A stretch of 24,026 bases of DNA from DATDXN01 sp035289305 (GCA_035289305.1 DATDXN010000032.1:1-24026); one strand, 5' to 3'; numbered from the stretch's first letter, positions 6,501 through 15,178 are shown. Notes: generated by a model from the letters alone, not told the origin. Made by a program: numbers and translations.

Positions 6501-7857
6501 TTTGATAGATTTCTTTTTTGCTCATCCAATATGATTCTTGCCGGCATAAGTGTGAAACGTCTTCTTCGTCGCGAAGAAGTGGTTTTATCGCCTCTTCAAG
6601 AAAAATGGTGTTTTGTGAACCTTTTACCAAAATGATTGAATTGTGAGGGGTTTTTTCCGCCACCCACTTCCCTGCCTTTTTTGCCGATTCCATCCATACG
6701 GATTTTTTCACTATTCCCGCATGTTTCTCGATAAAAGGAATGACATACTTTTTTGTCAAAGGCCCCACACAACAGAGATAGTCAACAATCGTTATAATCT
6801 TTTCAGCAACTATCTGATGCTCCTCACGGGCCAATTCTCCCAGTTCCCGCATATCTCCATATATGAGAACTATTTGTTTCCCCGTTTGTTGTTTCAGATT
6901 TTCAACAAGTTCAAGCATGGCGAGGGTTGAGGCGCGTGAGGCATTGTATGAGGAATCAATAATACTGGTATTTTTTATTCCCGGCAAAAGAGTAGAGCGT
7001 CCGGCAGGTAGAGTAAAATTGTCCTCAAGGTGTGTTTTTATTTTTGAGATATCAATCCCCAACGAAAGACCAACAAGTAAAGTAGCAGCAAAAATTTCCT
7101 GATATGCTTTGGGCAAAAGATATTTCTTGAAAAAAAGCTCCACTGTATTGTTTCCCGCAAACGTAAACGAGGTACCATCAAGACGTACGCGGTAATTTTT
7201 AAAAAAAAGTGTATTATCGTGAGAAGTGCCAAAAGAAAAAAGATTTTTTGGCTGTTTTTTCATTGTATTCAGTATTTCTCTCATATATGGACTGTCAGTA
7301 TTGTAAATAGCGGTTTTGCATCCAGATTGCGTGATGATTTTTCCTTTTTCACATGCTAAAGTCGTAAGTATTTTTGACCTTTTTTCCTCATCAGTTTTGT
7401 GAATATCGCGTGCGTCCAATATCTTCTCAAATTGCATGGTGTGTACAGGATATACATTAAGCAGTACCGCAATGTCAGGTTTTACAATCGTAAGTAGGTG
7501 CTGCATGTTTTTGGGTGGCGTTGGTTCATCCACCCCCATTTCAACGATCAATACATCGGTGTTGCGAAGATTGAAAATCCCACATGGAGCACGCGTCACA
7601 ACACACAGCCAATCAAGCAGTGAATAATCATGCAGTTCTCGTCCCACAATGCCAAGCGGTATACCTGTTTCAGAATTGCCTTTTTCAATCATTTTTGTGC
7701 AAAAGCTGTTCTTGATCGCAGCATAGATTGCATTGCGACAGGAGGATTTTCCGACTGATCCGGTAATGCCGATGATTTTTGGGCGATGAATAGTAAGGGC
7801 AACATGCGCCCAAAAACGAAGGTAACACAGTATCAACCACACAAAAAACCTTTTCAT
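6487..7857 (-). CDS. MurF-like Mur ligase lacking domain 1, with an N-terminal membrane helix
   Basis: The central and C-terminal domains match MurF, which adds D-Ala-D-Ala to the UDP-MurNAc-tripeptide: ATP loop GITGSVGKSS (about 30-39), VEMGVDEP, NVYPVHTMQF, DSSYNASRAS (the MurF 'DSYNANPxS' motif), GDMRELG and VKGSQN. In ordinary MurF about 100 residues of UDP-MurNAc-binding domain precede the ATP loop. Here the loop is at residue 30, after a hydrophobic helix (FFVWLILCYLRFWAHVAL). The enzyme may therefore be membrane-anchored and use another or lipid-linked substrate, or get its first domain elsewhere. ATG 7857 is chosen over 7893: a TATAAT ends 7 nt upstream of 7857 and would lie inside the longer frame. 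No gene for a separate domain 1 is nearby. Confidence 0.8.
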   Translation of the reverse strand: MKRFFVWLILCYLRFWAHVALTIHRPKIIGITGSVGKSSCRNAIYAAIKNSFCTKMIEKGNSETGIPLGIVGRELHDYSLLDWLCVVTRAPCGIFNLRNTDVLIVEMGVDEPTPPKNMQHLLTIVKPDIAVLLNVYPVHTMQFEKILDARDIHKTDEEKRSKILTTLACEKGKIITQSGCKTAIYNTDSPYMREILNTMKKQPKNLFSFGTSHDNTLFFKNYRVRLDGTSFTFAGNNTVELFFKKYLLPKAYQEIFAATLLVGLSLGIDISKIKTHLEDNFTLPAGRSTLLPGIKNTSIIDSSYNASRASTLAMLELVENLKQQTGKQIVLIYGDMRELGELAREEHQIVAEKIITIVDYLCCVGPLTKKYVIPFIEKHAGIVKKSVWMESAKKAGKWVAEKTPHNSIILVKGSQNTIFLEEAIKPLLRDEEDVSHLCRQESYWMSKKEIYQTTSS

Positions 7858-7864
7858 GCGATTT

Positions 7865-7870
7865 ATTATA
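7865..7870 (-). promoter_or_regulatory. -10 box TATAAT for the MurF-like gene
   Basis: On the minus strand GTTATAAT ends 7 nt before ATG 7857. This predicts a leaderless transcript with the same geometry as the PIG-L gene. Confidence 0.55.
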
Positions 7871-7887
7871 ACAGTGAAAGATAGAAG

Positions 7888-7915
7888 TTGCATTTGTCTA
7901 AAAATATGCTATACT
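7888..7915 (+). promoter_or_regulatory. Promoter of the small peptide/terminator unit
   Basis: TTGCAT (7888-7893) and TATACT (7910-7915) are separated by 16 bp, with an extended -10 TGC directly before TATACT. Transcription should begin near 7922, about 6 nt before ATG 7928. Confidence 0.6.
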
Positions 7916-7927
7916 ATTATTTTGACC

Positions 7928-8014
7928 ATGAAAATTCTGACAATAACCAATTACATATCTTGGTTTCTTTTTTTCATCCTTTTTACTTTTATGCCCCTGA
8001 AGGCGGAAGGATGA
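7928..8014 (+). CDS. 28-residue hydrophobic small peptide
   Basis: ATG 7928 opens a 28-codon frame ending at TGA 8012-8014. The product starts MKILTITNYI, continues with a run of tryptophan, phenylalanine, leucine and isoleucine, and ends FMPLKAEG. It is a single membrane helix or a signal-peptide-like sequence. The gene has its own promoter 12 nt upstream. It is followed by a weak hairpin (TGTAAAA 8015-8021 with TTTTACA 8031-8037) and then by a strong terminator. It may be a real small membrane protein, a leader peptide controlling the genes from 8074 on, or a decoy frame inside a small RNA. Family unknown. Confidence 0.4.
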   Translation: MKILTITNYISWFLFFILFTFMPLKAEG

Positions 8015-8043
8015 TGTAAAAAAGTAATTATTTTACACATGAA

Positions 8044-8067
8044 CCCCCGCCTAAGCGGGGGTTTTTT
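8044..8067 (+). terminator. Strong intrinsic terminator
   Basis: CCCCCGC (8044-8050), loop CTAA, GCGGGGG (8055-8061) and six T (8062-8067) form a 7-bp all-G:C stem with a U tract. It is the clearest terminator in the window. It lies only 6 nt upstream of ATG 8074, so it ends the small peptide transcript or attenuates the next gene. Confidence 0.9.
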
Positions 8068-8073
8068 CATTAT

Positions 8074-8421
8074 ATGGAACAATTAGAGCGGCAAGACTCA
8101 AAAGAAGTTGATATTAAGCAAGGAAGCGTCGAATTTAATTTACTGCCTCACATTGTAGTAAATGCTATGGACGTGAGTTTTGGAGCTTGTGTTATTGGTA
8201 TTAGTAAGGAAGATAAAAATATCTTCTCAATCGGTCACTTTCAACCGGGAGAAATAGTAACAGAACTGAAGGGTCTGTGTTCTCGAAGCGTTGATAAACA
8301 CGTATGTGTATATCAGTATGGAGTGCAGGGAAAGATTGGGGATCTTCATTCAAATGGGCGCAAACTATCAGCAGAAAAAGTTAAAAAACTGTTTAGGGAG
8401 CGTGATCAAAGGTATTGGTAA
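8074..8421 (+). CDS. Small protein resembling CheD (deamidase-like fold), tentative
   Basis: The 115-residue soluble protein contains FGACVIGI (about residues 32-39), then about 10 residues, then SIGHFQPGE (about 47-55). CheD-type glutamine deamidases have a catalytic Cys in 'LGSCV' and a His in 'AHFMLP', at similar spacing. The overall order (beta strand, G-x-C-V, strand, G-H-F) fits that pattern, so a CheD/CNF1-like cysteine hydrolase is possible. No chemotaxis genes are visible, and the C-terminus (LSAEKVKKLFRER) is lysine-rich. I am not sure of the family. The gene starts 6 nt after a strong terminator and has no obvious promoter of its own. A methyltransferase gene follows within 20 nt. 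Confidence 0.5.
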   Translation: MEQLERQDSKEVDIKQGSVEFNLLPHIVVNAMDVSFGACVIGISKEDKNIFSIGHFQPGEIVTELKGLCSRSVDKHVCVYQYGVQGKIGDLHSNGRKLSAEKVKKLFRERDQRYW

Positions 8422-8441
8422 AAATTAGATTCAACAATAAT

Positions 8442-9267
8442 ATGGAAAGTCTGCATGTAACAACTGATATTACACGACAAGAGGAAAGATGGTGGAACTA
8501 TAGAAGAGCCAATAGTGAAAAAAAACACGTCAGACAGAATGAATTAAATAAATTGCTGCGCGTATTAAACGCCGCCGAGGGAGAAAAAATTTGGGAAGTG
8601 GGTACAGGCGGTGGTTATGTTACGTTTCCTTTGGCAAAAAAGAGTTAATTTTCAAGGCGAGGTGATTACCACAGACATGAGTTCGGGAAATATCGCTGCA
8701 GTTGCCGAAAGAAATATAAAAGAAAATTTGAATATCAAAACTTTTCTTTTACCTTCAGATAACCCGTTATTAGGAGAAAAACATAACAGTTACTTCGATG
8801 CTATCGTAACCATGGCTACTCTCCATCATTTTGATAACAGAAAAAAAGCAACAGGAGAGAGGGGTCGTATTCAAGCTCTTCATTCTTTTTTTCAAAATTT
8901 AAAAAAAGGTGGAAGATTGGTTATCGCCGATCCTTTACACAATACCATCACACAAGAATATTTTGACGCTATTGATAATCCAACACATTGTCATCCAGAT
9001 GGACATCCGCACGATTTCTTTTCTGAAAATAGATTATTACAAATCGTCAATAAAATAGGTTTTAGAGATGTATCCCTAGAGATATCGTATGTGCCATGGC
9101 ATTTTATGGATGTAGATGAAGCAAAACATTTTATGCATACCATGCATAATGCTCAATGCAGTCAGGAAGAATCTTTTGAAATAGCGAGAAATATTCTTGA
9201 TTTTAAAAAAATAAATGGTCATTACGAATTGGGTTGGGAATTATTTTTTTTAGTTGCACGGAAATAA
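8442..9267 (+). pseudogene. Class I SAM-dependent methyltransferase gene split by a one-base frameshift
   Basis: Two frames form one protein of about 275 residues. The first (ATG 8442; TTG 8415 also possible) carries motif I, WEVGTGGGYVTFPLAKK, and stops at TAA 8646-8648. The second continues from the same point as RVNFQGEVITTDMSSGN (motif II region), then FDAIVTMATLHHF (motif IV) and KKGGRLVIADPL (motif V/VI), ending at 9267. Removing one A from the A6 run at 8636-8641 joins them exactly. The cause may be a sequencing error, a true mutation, or slippage at the A run. The substrate is unknown. It lies downstream of the CheD-like gene and upstream of a FemAB-like gene that has its own promoter. 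Confidence 0.8.
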
Positions 9268-9291
9268 CTTCAGTATTTTTTCATTTACTCC

Positions 9292-9320
9292 TTGACAAAT
9301 CGTTTGTACTTCTTTATAAC
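9292..9320 (+). promoter_or_regulatory. Consensus sigma-70-type promoter of the FemAB-like gene
   Basis: A perfect TTGACA (9292-9297), a 17-bp spacer and TATAAC (9315-9320). The start codon is 9 nt downstream, so the leader is at most 2-3 nt. Confidence 0.8.
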
Positions 9321-9329
9321 AAAAATATC

Positions 9330-10376
9330 ATGTCGTTTTATACTATTACAGAAACTTCGTTCAAAAAAAATCAAAACAAAAAATCTGTTCCTCTTCCCTA
9401 TCTCCTTCCACAAACCGCGGAAAACAAAATTTTTTACGAAAATGGATTATCACATTTGATTCCACGGCTCACGGTCAAAGTGCATTCATCCGTTGAAGAA
9501 TGCAACTTATTGTGGAAGAAGTTTTCGAAAAAACAAACGCTTTTTGATGAATGGGATTTTCGCTATGCTTGGTATGAAGGATATCAATGCCCGCTGTATT
9601 TCTATACCGTGTATGAGGGGAAAAAACCGCTGGCTGTTTTACCTCTGTGGTATGATGACGAGAAAAAACAATACCTGTGGTTTGGCAGTGATTGGATGGA
9701 AAATAATTATTTTTTTGTTGAGGACCCGAAATTTATCAATCTTCTTTTGAGAATTATTCCCCGCCCTTTTTTTCTCAATGGACTGAAAGAAAAATCATAC
9801 GACATAGAACTGGATGAGGTAAAAGTAATTCCCGATGATCATAAATTCTTTAAAAATATAAGACAGTTTTCTCATATTGATGCGTATCTTGCGACTCTGG
9901 GAAAAAAACACCGGTATAATCTCAAGCGCGATTATCAGTGCATCATGGATCTTTCTCCGCGTATTGAAATAAGTAACTCGTCAGATTTTAATGAATTTAA
10001 ACATGTTATTGAACTTTCAAAACATCGTTTTGCTCCGGAGGATGAAAATGATCTTGAAGAAGATGCGCGTGTTGAAACATACCGGGCGATTTTGAAAAAT
10101 AGCGGTACGTACAAAACGAAGTTTATCAAAGTGTATATTCAAAACTATCTCGCAGCAGTTGATTTCAACATCCTTTATAAAAACATCTATTACACACCGC
10201 GGGGTGCAAATGATATTCACCGTTTTCCGGGGATTGGCAATTTCATGACCTATCTTGAATTTGAAGATGCCATCAAAGATGGATTTGGGATTTTGGACTG
10301 TTTACAGATTGATTATAGTTGGAAACATAAATATTTTGATGCTGAAAAAATGGTGAGTTTTGAAAAGAAAATGTAA
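9330..10376 (+). CDS. FemAB/GNAT-like acyl- or aminoacyltransferase (Acetyltransf_6 type)
   Basis: The product is 348 residues from ATG 9330. An upstream in-frame start (9234) would run through the promoter, so it is rejected. The middle has KKHRYNLKRDYQ, typical of the segment linking the two GNAT-like halves of FemAB/BioF2-type proteins. The C-terminal half has KFIKVYIQNYLAAVDFNILY followed by YYTPRGAN and GIGNFMTYLEFEDAIKDG, which is the 'small molecule/host lipid' strand-helix order of this superfamily. Members add amino acids to peptidoglycan or acyl groups to surface compounds; the precise substrate is unknown. No signal peptide is visible, so it is cytoplasmic. It is monocistronic, faces the giant minus-strand gene, and has no clear terminator behind it. 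Confidence 0.7.
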   Translation: MSFYTITETSFKKNQNKKSVPLPYLLPQTAENKIFYENGLSHLIPRLTVKVHSSVEECNLLWKKFSKKQTLFDEWDFRYAWYEGYQCPLYFYTVYEGKKPLAVLPLWYDDEKKQYLWFGSDWMENNYFFVEDPKFINLLLRIIPRPFFLNGLKEKSYDIELDEVKVIPDDHKFFKNIRQFSHIDAYLATLGKKHRYNLKRDYQCIMDLSPRIEISNSSDFNEFKHVIELSKHRFAPEDENDLEEDARVETYRAILKNSGTYKTKFIKVYIQNYLAAVDFNILYKNIYYTPRGANDIHRFPGIGNFMTYLEFEDAIKDGFGILDCLQIDYSWKHKYFDAEKMVSFEKKM

Positions 10377-10402
10377 TTTTTATAGGTATTATTTACAAGT
10401 TA

Positions 10403-13400
10403 CTATTTGTTTAGTAGGCTATCTAAAGCTTTAATATCCTCTGTTTTTGTCTCCTCAACATGTTCAAAATTTTTAGCATACCCAATGGGTCGTATGACTT
10501 GAAAGTCTTTGCCGTTATCGGAAATGATAATTGTCCATTCAGTGAGACGACCATGTGTAAACCCTGCTTCGTGGAGCTTGCTTACAGTCTGACGAATCTC
10601 TTTATTTAGCTCATCATTTATTGTACCTCCTTGTTTTTTATATCTATCAAGAGAAATATAATGATTATTTAATTTCGGATAATAATCAACAACAATATTA
10701 TTTTCATTAATCGCGAACTGATCAACTGCAGGAACATGGTCTGGAATAATTTGATGCATTTGAGATAAAATCATTGCTTCATCATGTATAGTATAAGCTC
10801 GGTCAAATTTATAAGGCTGTGTATCGTATTCTGGATCGTCAAAATACCTTGCTGGAATAGGATCAGAATTCCTATGAGGATCATCTATTTTAAGAGTGCC
10901 ATCATCATAATATCGAGTTTTTTTATCGTATCCGAAATAGCTCAATTTGCGCGCAGGACCAAAATTATTTTGAGTGACATCTAGAACTATTTCTTCTCCG
11001 TTATTCATTCTATATTGTGCCCATGCATGTCCATCTCTGGCGCGATAGGTAGCTGGACGAGGCAGTAATCCTTCCATATATGCTCTGCCGATCAAGGCAG
11101 CAACAAGCGGTCCATGATGTCGGCAGACTCCGCCTTTGTAAAGACATGTTTCTCCAATGTCAACATATCTATTAATGCTTTGAGCGTGTATGGTATCAGA
11201 TATTATGAAGTCGACGGGGGTTGTTTTTTTTATAAAGTCATATATGTATTGCAAAATATCTATTTCATTAAGTTGTGTTCCGTGAAACTGTGTTGATTTT
11301 ATTAGAGTGCTTTTGAAATCGTTATATGCAGTATCTAATTTAGATCCTGTTGTCATATTAATTACCTCATAATGAGTATTATCACCAACAGTGTATTTAA
11401 ATATAATTGGAGTGTTGCCTGGCACAATAGGCATTGTTTGTTGATAAGGATCAAGTGGTAACGGTTTCTTTCTTTTTAATAGGCGGTCGAAAAACGTTTT
11501 TTCGGCGAAAGGATATTCAACGATTGTCGGAGATTGTTCTTGAAGTAATTCAACTGCTTTTTCTCTTATACCACCTTCTAAGGGTAGTAGTTCTTGCGCT
11601 GATTTGTTTCCCAATGCGACAGTTTCTGTTTGTTGTATAAGATCCAATGGATTATAGAGTTGATTGGTTTCAAGAGAAATGACCTGATTATTTTGAATAT
11701 ACGCGTTTAAATCTGACCAATTTCGGACGCTGGAAATGTTACTTATATCGGAAGAGAAAATAGGATATATTTCTTTCGATAAGAAAGAATACCAATCGAG
11801 CGATTTCACTTCGGTTGTTAAAGCAGTAAGATCGACGACGTTATTTGCGGGAGTTGCGGTATTGGAATCAAGAACCGCAAACGAATGATTTTCACTATCA
11901 CGTATTGTAAATCCTCCATTGAACTCCTCTATGGTAATTTTAGTATTGGGTAGTGTTGAGAGATGCTGTCTTAAAGAAGAATAATTTACATCATCAGGTA
12001 ACCTAAGAATAGGAGAAACGACATGATTATTTAAATAAACATTCTCTGTAAGAGAAATAGTATTAGCGTAATCTCCCGTCATGTTTTTCCAATAATAGTT
12101 AGAACGAGGATTTCCGTTTAACATCATTGAAAGAACTTCAAGAGAAGGATGGATTCTTCCTGCTGCATATTCAAAAGCCTCTTCTCCAACTTCTTCAATG
12201 ATTCTTGAAATTACACTGCCATTGCCTTCACCTATGAATCTTTCCAACGGGGCGCCTATAAGCGTAGATTTACCTATTTGTACAAGTCTCAATAATTTGT
12301 CACCAGTTCGAGTCATGGCAATGACTGATCCGCCAGTTTGTGCGACTTTTCCATAGAACAAGAAAGCTGCGGGATTTGCTTGAGAAACTAGAATGTCTGC
12401 TATTCCAAAACTCAAGAATTCATCCGACATATTAAACCATCCTTCTCCTTCAATATCGCTTAGTAAATTAGAAGCTTCTTTAGCTATTTCAGGTGAATCC
12501 GACATAGTGAGCTCTTGTAGAATTGTTGCTGCAGCTAAGAAATTGTCTTGATTTTGATATTCTTTTGCTGTATGTAATAAATTGGCTTGACGATTAATGT
12601 CAAAAAATAGATAAGGGTTTTCCAACAAGCCTTTTTGAGTTTCTGAAGCAAGTGAAATCATAGGGTCTTTTGTCAGGATTTCAAAAATTGCGGTGGTATA
12701 ATAAATCTGTTTATTTGATTTTGGATCACTCCATGATTGTTTATTTGCTTCTTTTATCCCCAACTCGCCAAACACATCGCGTATCTTTCCTTCTCTATCA
12801 ATAATAGTGCCGTTTTGATTTATGATTTGTAATGCGGTGGTGATATCAAAGGCATATCCTTTTTCAATTAAAAGACTTATGAGGTTTAGTCCTTGTGTTT
12901 TTATGCTTTTTTCATACGCAGCTATTTCTATAGGATTTTGAATGTTTCCTGCTTTTTCGCTCATGTATCTTATGAAATAAGCAGGATTGAGAGTATCAAG
13001 CGTTTCAGTAACTGCATTTATTGGTTGATTTTTAATTTTATTAAATGCTTCTTCGCCTGCATAAAAACCTCGATATCGGAGGCGGTTTTTCCACTGTTCA
13101 AAGTCTAGATGATTAAATCGCACTGCACTTTCTATGAATACAAAAGAATCAACCTTGAGCAATAAATATTTTGCAAGTTCTGCTTCATAACCCTGAGAAG
13201 AAGTACCTTTGAGCAACTGAAAAAGTCGTGAACGTGCTGTTACATAATCTTTGTTAAATACATCTGTCAAAGCTAGATAAAGAAGAATTTGGTTGGTAGT
13301 TTTACTACCTTGATTTTTTGCAAAAATCTTCTCTAATTCTTCTATTCCTTTAGTAAGATCTCCAACAAATATTTTTGCTAGAGCTTCATTGACTTCATTA

Positions 13401-15178
13401 TTTGAAGGTTTAAAAAGAGAATAATAAGGAATTGCTGATTTTGCTCGTTCTTGTGATTTCTTAATTTCTTCTATAATTTTTTCTACTTCTTCTTCAAATG
13501 ATGCGGTTATCTCTTCTTCATTTGCTTTTCGTAGTTGAGAAGGAGAAAGAGGTGAAGGTTCCTCGAGTATCAATTCACTATTTTGATGAAGAGTTTCCAA
13601 TATGTCCGACAATGGCCACTCTTCTGGGATTTCATAAAAGCTTTCTTCCTCTTGAATTCCTGGTTTTGGATCGTAATACTCTAAAATATAACCTCTCTCT
13701 TTTCCTTCCCATGTGAGTCTTAGTATTTCGTCGCGATGGGTCTGTCCACGTTCATCTGTAAATGTAATGGGTGTAAAAGTTTGACTATTGCCTATATACT
13801 TATTCTTTGCAATTAGTTCAAGTTCTTTCGTGTTACTATTGAGCGTGATGGTTTCTTCATTGGGTTCTTTTTGTTCAGATTGAGTATTATTTTGTTCCGA
13901 AATTGCATTATCATATGGTATATCGCGCGGTTTAATACCAGTGAGCTTAAACCATTGTTTTTTGCCGTCTTTATCGGTATAAAAATAACCCCATTCATGT
14001 TTGTTTTCGGTAGGATTTTTCTTTCGTTCCACTTGTACTCGTAAAGGTTTCCCTTGTGGGTCCTTTATCGTAAACCACATATTTCCAGTATTCTTTTTTT
14101 GTTTTTTTTCGCCTAAAGGATCAATACCATTGGTTTGTGTAAGCAATCCATTTACAGTAAAAATCCAGTCAGCATTATCTCTTACTATCATAATTTCTTC
14201 ATCAGTCTCGTTGAGTCTATTTATCGGTCCGCTTACAGGAAGTGTTGTTATACCACGTTTATTGTTATAATCATGAAGAAAATTGGTGAAATCAATAATG
14301 GCAGGCCCCTTCGCATCTGTCACGGTCCACATGATTTTTCCACTCTCTGAAGCAGATGAATCGTCTATGTTAAATTGATGTTTGAATTCAATCTCATCAT
14401 AAAGTGCATCCTGATTATTTATGATTACAACAAGAGCTTCATCTACGGATCTTTCCAGCAGATTTTCTATATGATCTTTCCTTCGACGTGTTTCTGAAAG
14501 ACTAACGAGATTTTGACTCCCATCTGGTTTGTCTTTATACTTCTTGTTGTATTGATAAACGAATGCATAAACTTCTCTAGGACTATAGTCGGGTAACCCC
14601 AAACTACTACCTCTCATTTCTGGAGGTACGTCGACTTCTTTATGGACGAAATCAATGCGATATTGTACTTCGCTCTTTTCGTTATAATATTTTGCTGAAA
14701 ATATTTTTTCTTTATAGCTGCCGACACTGCTTGTTCGTTTTCCTTCTGGTACATAATAACCAGTAATTTTTTCTGGCAATTTATCAAAAATCTCCTTTAA
14801 CAATTGTTTTTTATTTACATCTATGATTTCTGCCTCTGTTTCAAATTCCCACTCATTTGATGGCGCGGTTAAAAGAGAACGCCAATAATGGCCGTAGCAC
14901 TGGAAAGGAGCTTCATCAATAAAGAGAATTGTTCCGTCGTTAGTTTGATTGCAAGAATGCCACACACCATCGTTTCCACATATCAGTTCATCTGATGGTC
15001 TAAAAACTGTAGGAGATTCGGACAGGGCACATTTATTTTCTTCTTTACACTGATTTATCACATTATCTTTCCATGTGGTTTTGAGGATGTTACAGGTTTG
15101 TTCCTCTTCTTCTCCATTAATAGCTACACAGTCACCGAGAGTATTATATAGCGATTCATTTTGTGTTTTTCTTATCAA
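10403..15178 (-). CDS. Giant protein: Cys-rich N-region, helical repeats, transglutaminase-like domain, kinase-like C-terminus
   Basis: The frame has 1,591 residues. The first ~100 contain eight cysteines, which suggests an exported, disulfide-bearing region. Residues ~140-540 are beta-rich and polar. ~550-920 is helical with TPR-like repeats (for example near 597-658 and 870-907), followed by a hydrophobic stretch (~923-975). At 1345-1400, GGVCRHHGPLVAALIGRAY (C1352), DGHAWAQY (H1384) and EIVLDVTQ (D1400) form a transglutaminase-like Cys-His-Asp triad. The final ~130 residues look like a protein kinase: an alpha-C-like helix, a hinge at NIVVDYYPKL, then LHEAGFTHGRLTEW, where the catalytic Asp of 'HGDL' is Arg. 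The start is TTG, overlapping the stop of the dockerin gene, with no signal peptide. It is probably the rest of that protein. Function unknown; a secreted surface or effector protein is plausible. Confidence 0.75.
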   Translation of the reverse strand: MIRKTQNESLYNTLGDCVAINGEEEEQTCNILKTTWKDNVINQCKEENKCALSESPTVFRPSDELICGNDGVWHSCNQTNDGTILFIDEAPFQCYGHYWRSLLTAPSNEWEFETEAEIIDVNKKQLLKEIFDKLPEKITGYYVPEGKRTSSVGSYKEKIFSAKYYNEKSEVQYRIDFVHKEVDVPPEMRGSSLGLPDYSPREVYAFVYQYNKKYKDKPDGSQNLVSLSETRRRKDHIENLLERSVDEALVVIINNQDALYDEIEFKHQFNIDDSSASESGKIMWTVTDAKGPAIIDFTNFLHDYNNKRGITTLPVSGPINRLNETDEEIMIVRDNADWIFTVNGLLTQTNGIDPLGEKKQKKNTGNMWFTIKDPQGKPLRVQVERKKNPTENKHEWGYFYTDKDGKKQWFKLTGIKPRDIPYDNAISEQNNTQSEQKEPNEETITLNSNTKELELIAKNKYIGNSQTFTPITFTDERGQTHRDEILRLTWEGKERGYILEYYDPKPGIQEEESFYEIPEEWPLSDILETLHQNSELILEEPSPLSPSQLRKANEEEITASFEEEVEKIIEEIKKSQERAKSAIPYYSLFKPSNNEVNEALAKIFVGDLTKGIEELEKIFAKNQGSKTTNQILLYLALTDVFNKDYVTARSRLFQLLKGTSSQGYEAELAKYLLLKVDSFVFIESAVRFNHLDFEQWKNRLRYRGFYAGEEAFNKIKNQPINAVTETLDTLNPAYFIRYMSEKAGNIQNPIEIAAYEKSIKTQGLNLISLLIEKGYAFDITTALQIINQNGTIIDREGKIRDVFGELGIKEANKQSWSDPKSNKQIYYTTAIFEILTKDPMISLASETQKGLLENPYLFFDINRQANLLHTAKEYQNQDNFLAAATILQELTMSDSPEIAKEASNLLSDIEGEGWFNMSDEFLSFGIADILVSQANPAAFLFYGKVAQTGGSVIAMTRTGDKLLRLVQIGKSTLIGAPLERFIGEGNGSVISRIIEEVGEEAFEYAAGRIHPSLEVLSMMLNGNPRSNYYWKNMTGDYANTISLTENVYLNNHVVSPILRLPDDVNYSSLRQHLSTLPNTKITIEEFNGGFTIRDSENHSFAVLDSNTATPANNVVDLTALTTEVKSLDWYSFLSKEIYPIFSSDISNISSVRNWSDLNAYIQNNQVISLETNQLYNPLDLIQQTETVALGNKSAQELLPLEGGIREKAVELLQEQSPTIVEYPFAEKTFFDRLLKRKKPLPLDPYQQTMPIVPGNTPIIFKYTVGDNTHYEVINMTTGSKLDTAYNDFKSTLIKSTQFHGTQLNEIDILQYIYDFIKKTTPVDFIISDTIHAQSINRYVDIGETCLYKGGVCRHHGPLVAALIGRAYMEGLLPRPATYRARDGHAWAQYRMNNGEEIVLDVTQNNFGPARKLSYFGYDKKTRYYDDGTLKIDDPHRNSDPIPARYFDDPEYDTQPYKFDRAYTIHDEAMILSQMHQIIPDHVPAVDQFAINENNIVVDYYPKLNNHYISLDRYKKQGGTINDELNKEIRQTVSKLHEAGFTHGRLTEWTIIISDNGKDFQVIRPIGYAKNFEHVEETKTEDIKALDSLLNK

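Noticed and set aside
6480..6505. A meaningful antisense overlap between cysS and the MurF-like gene
   Set aside because: A 14-bp overlap of convergent 3' ends is common in compact genomes and shows no special structure.
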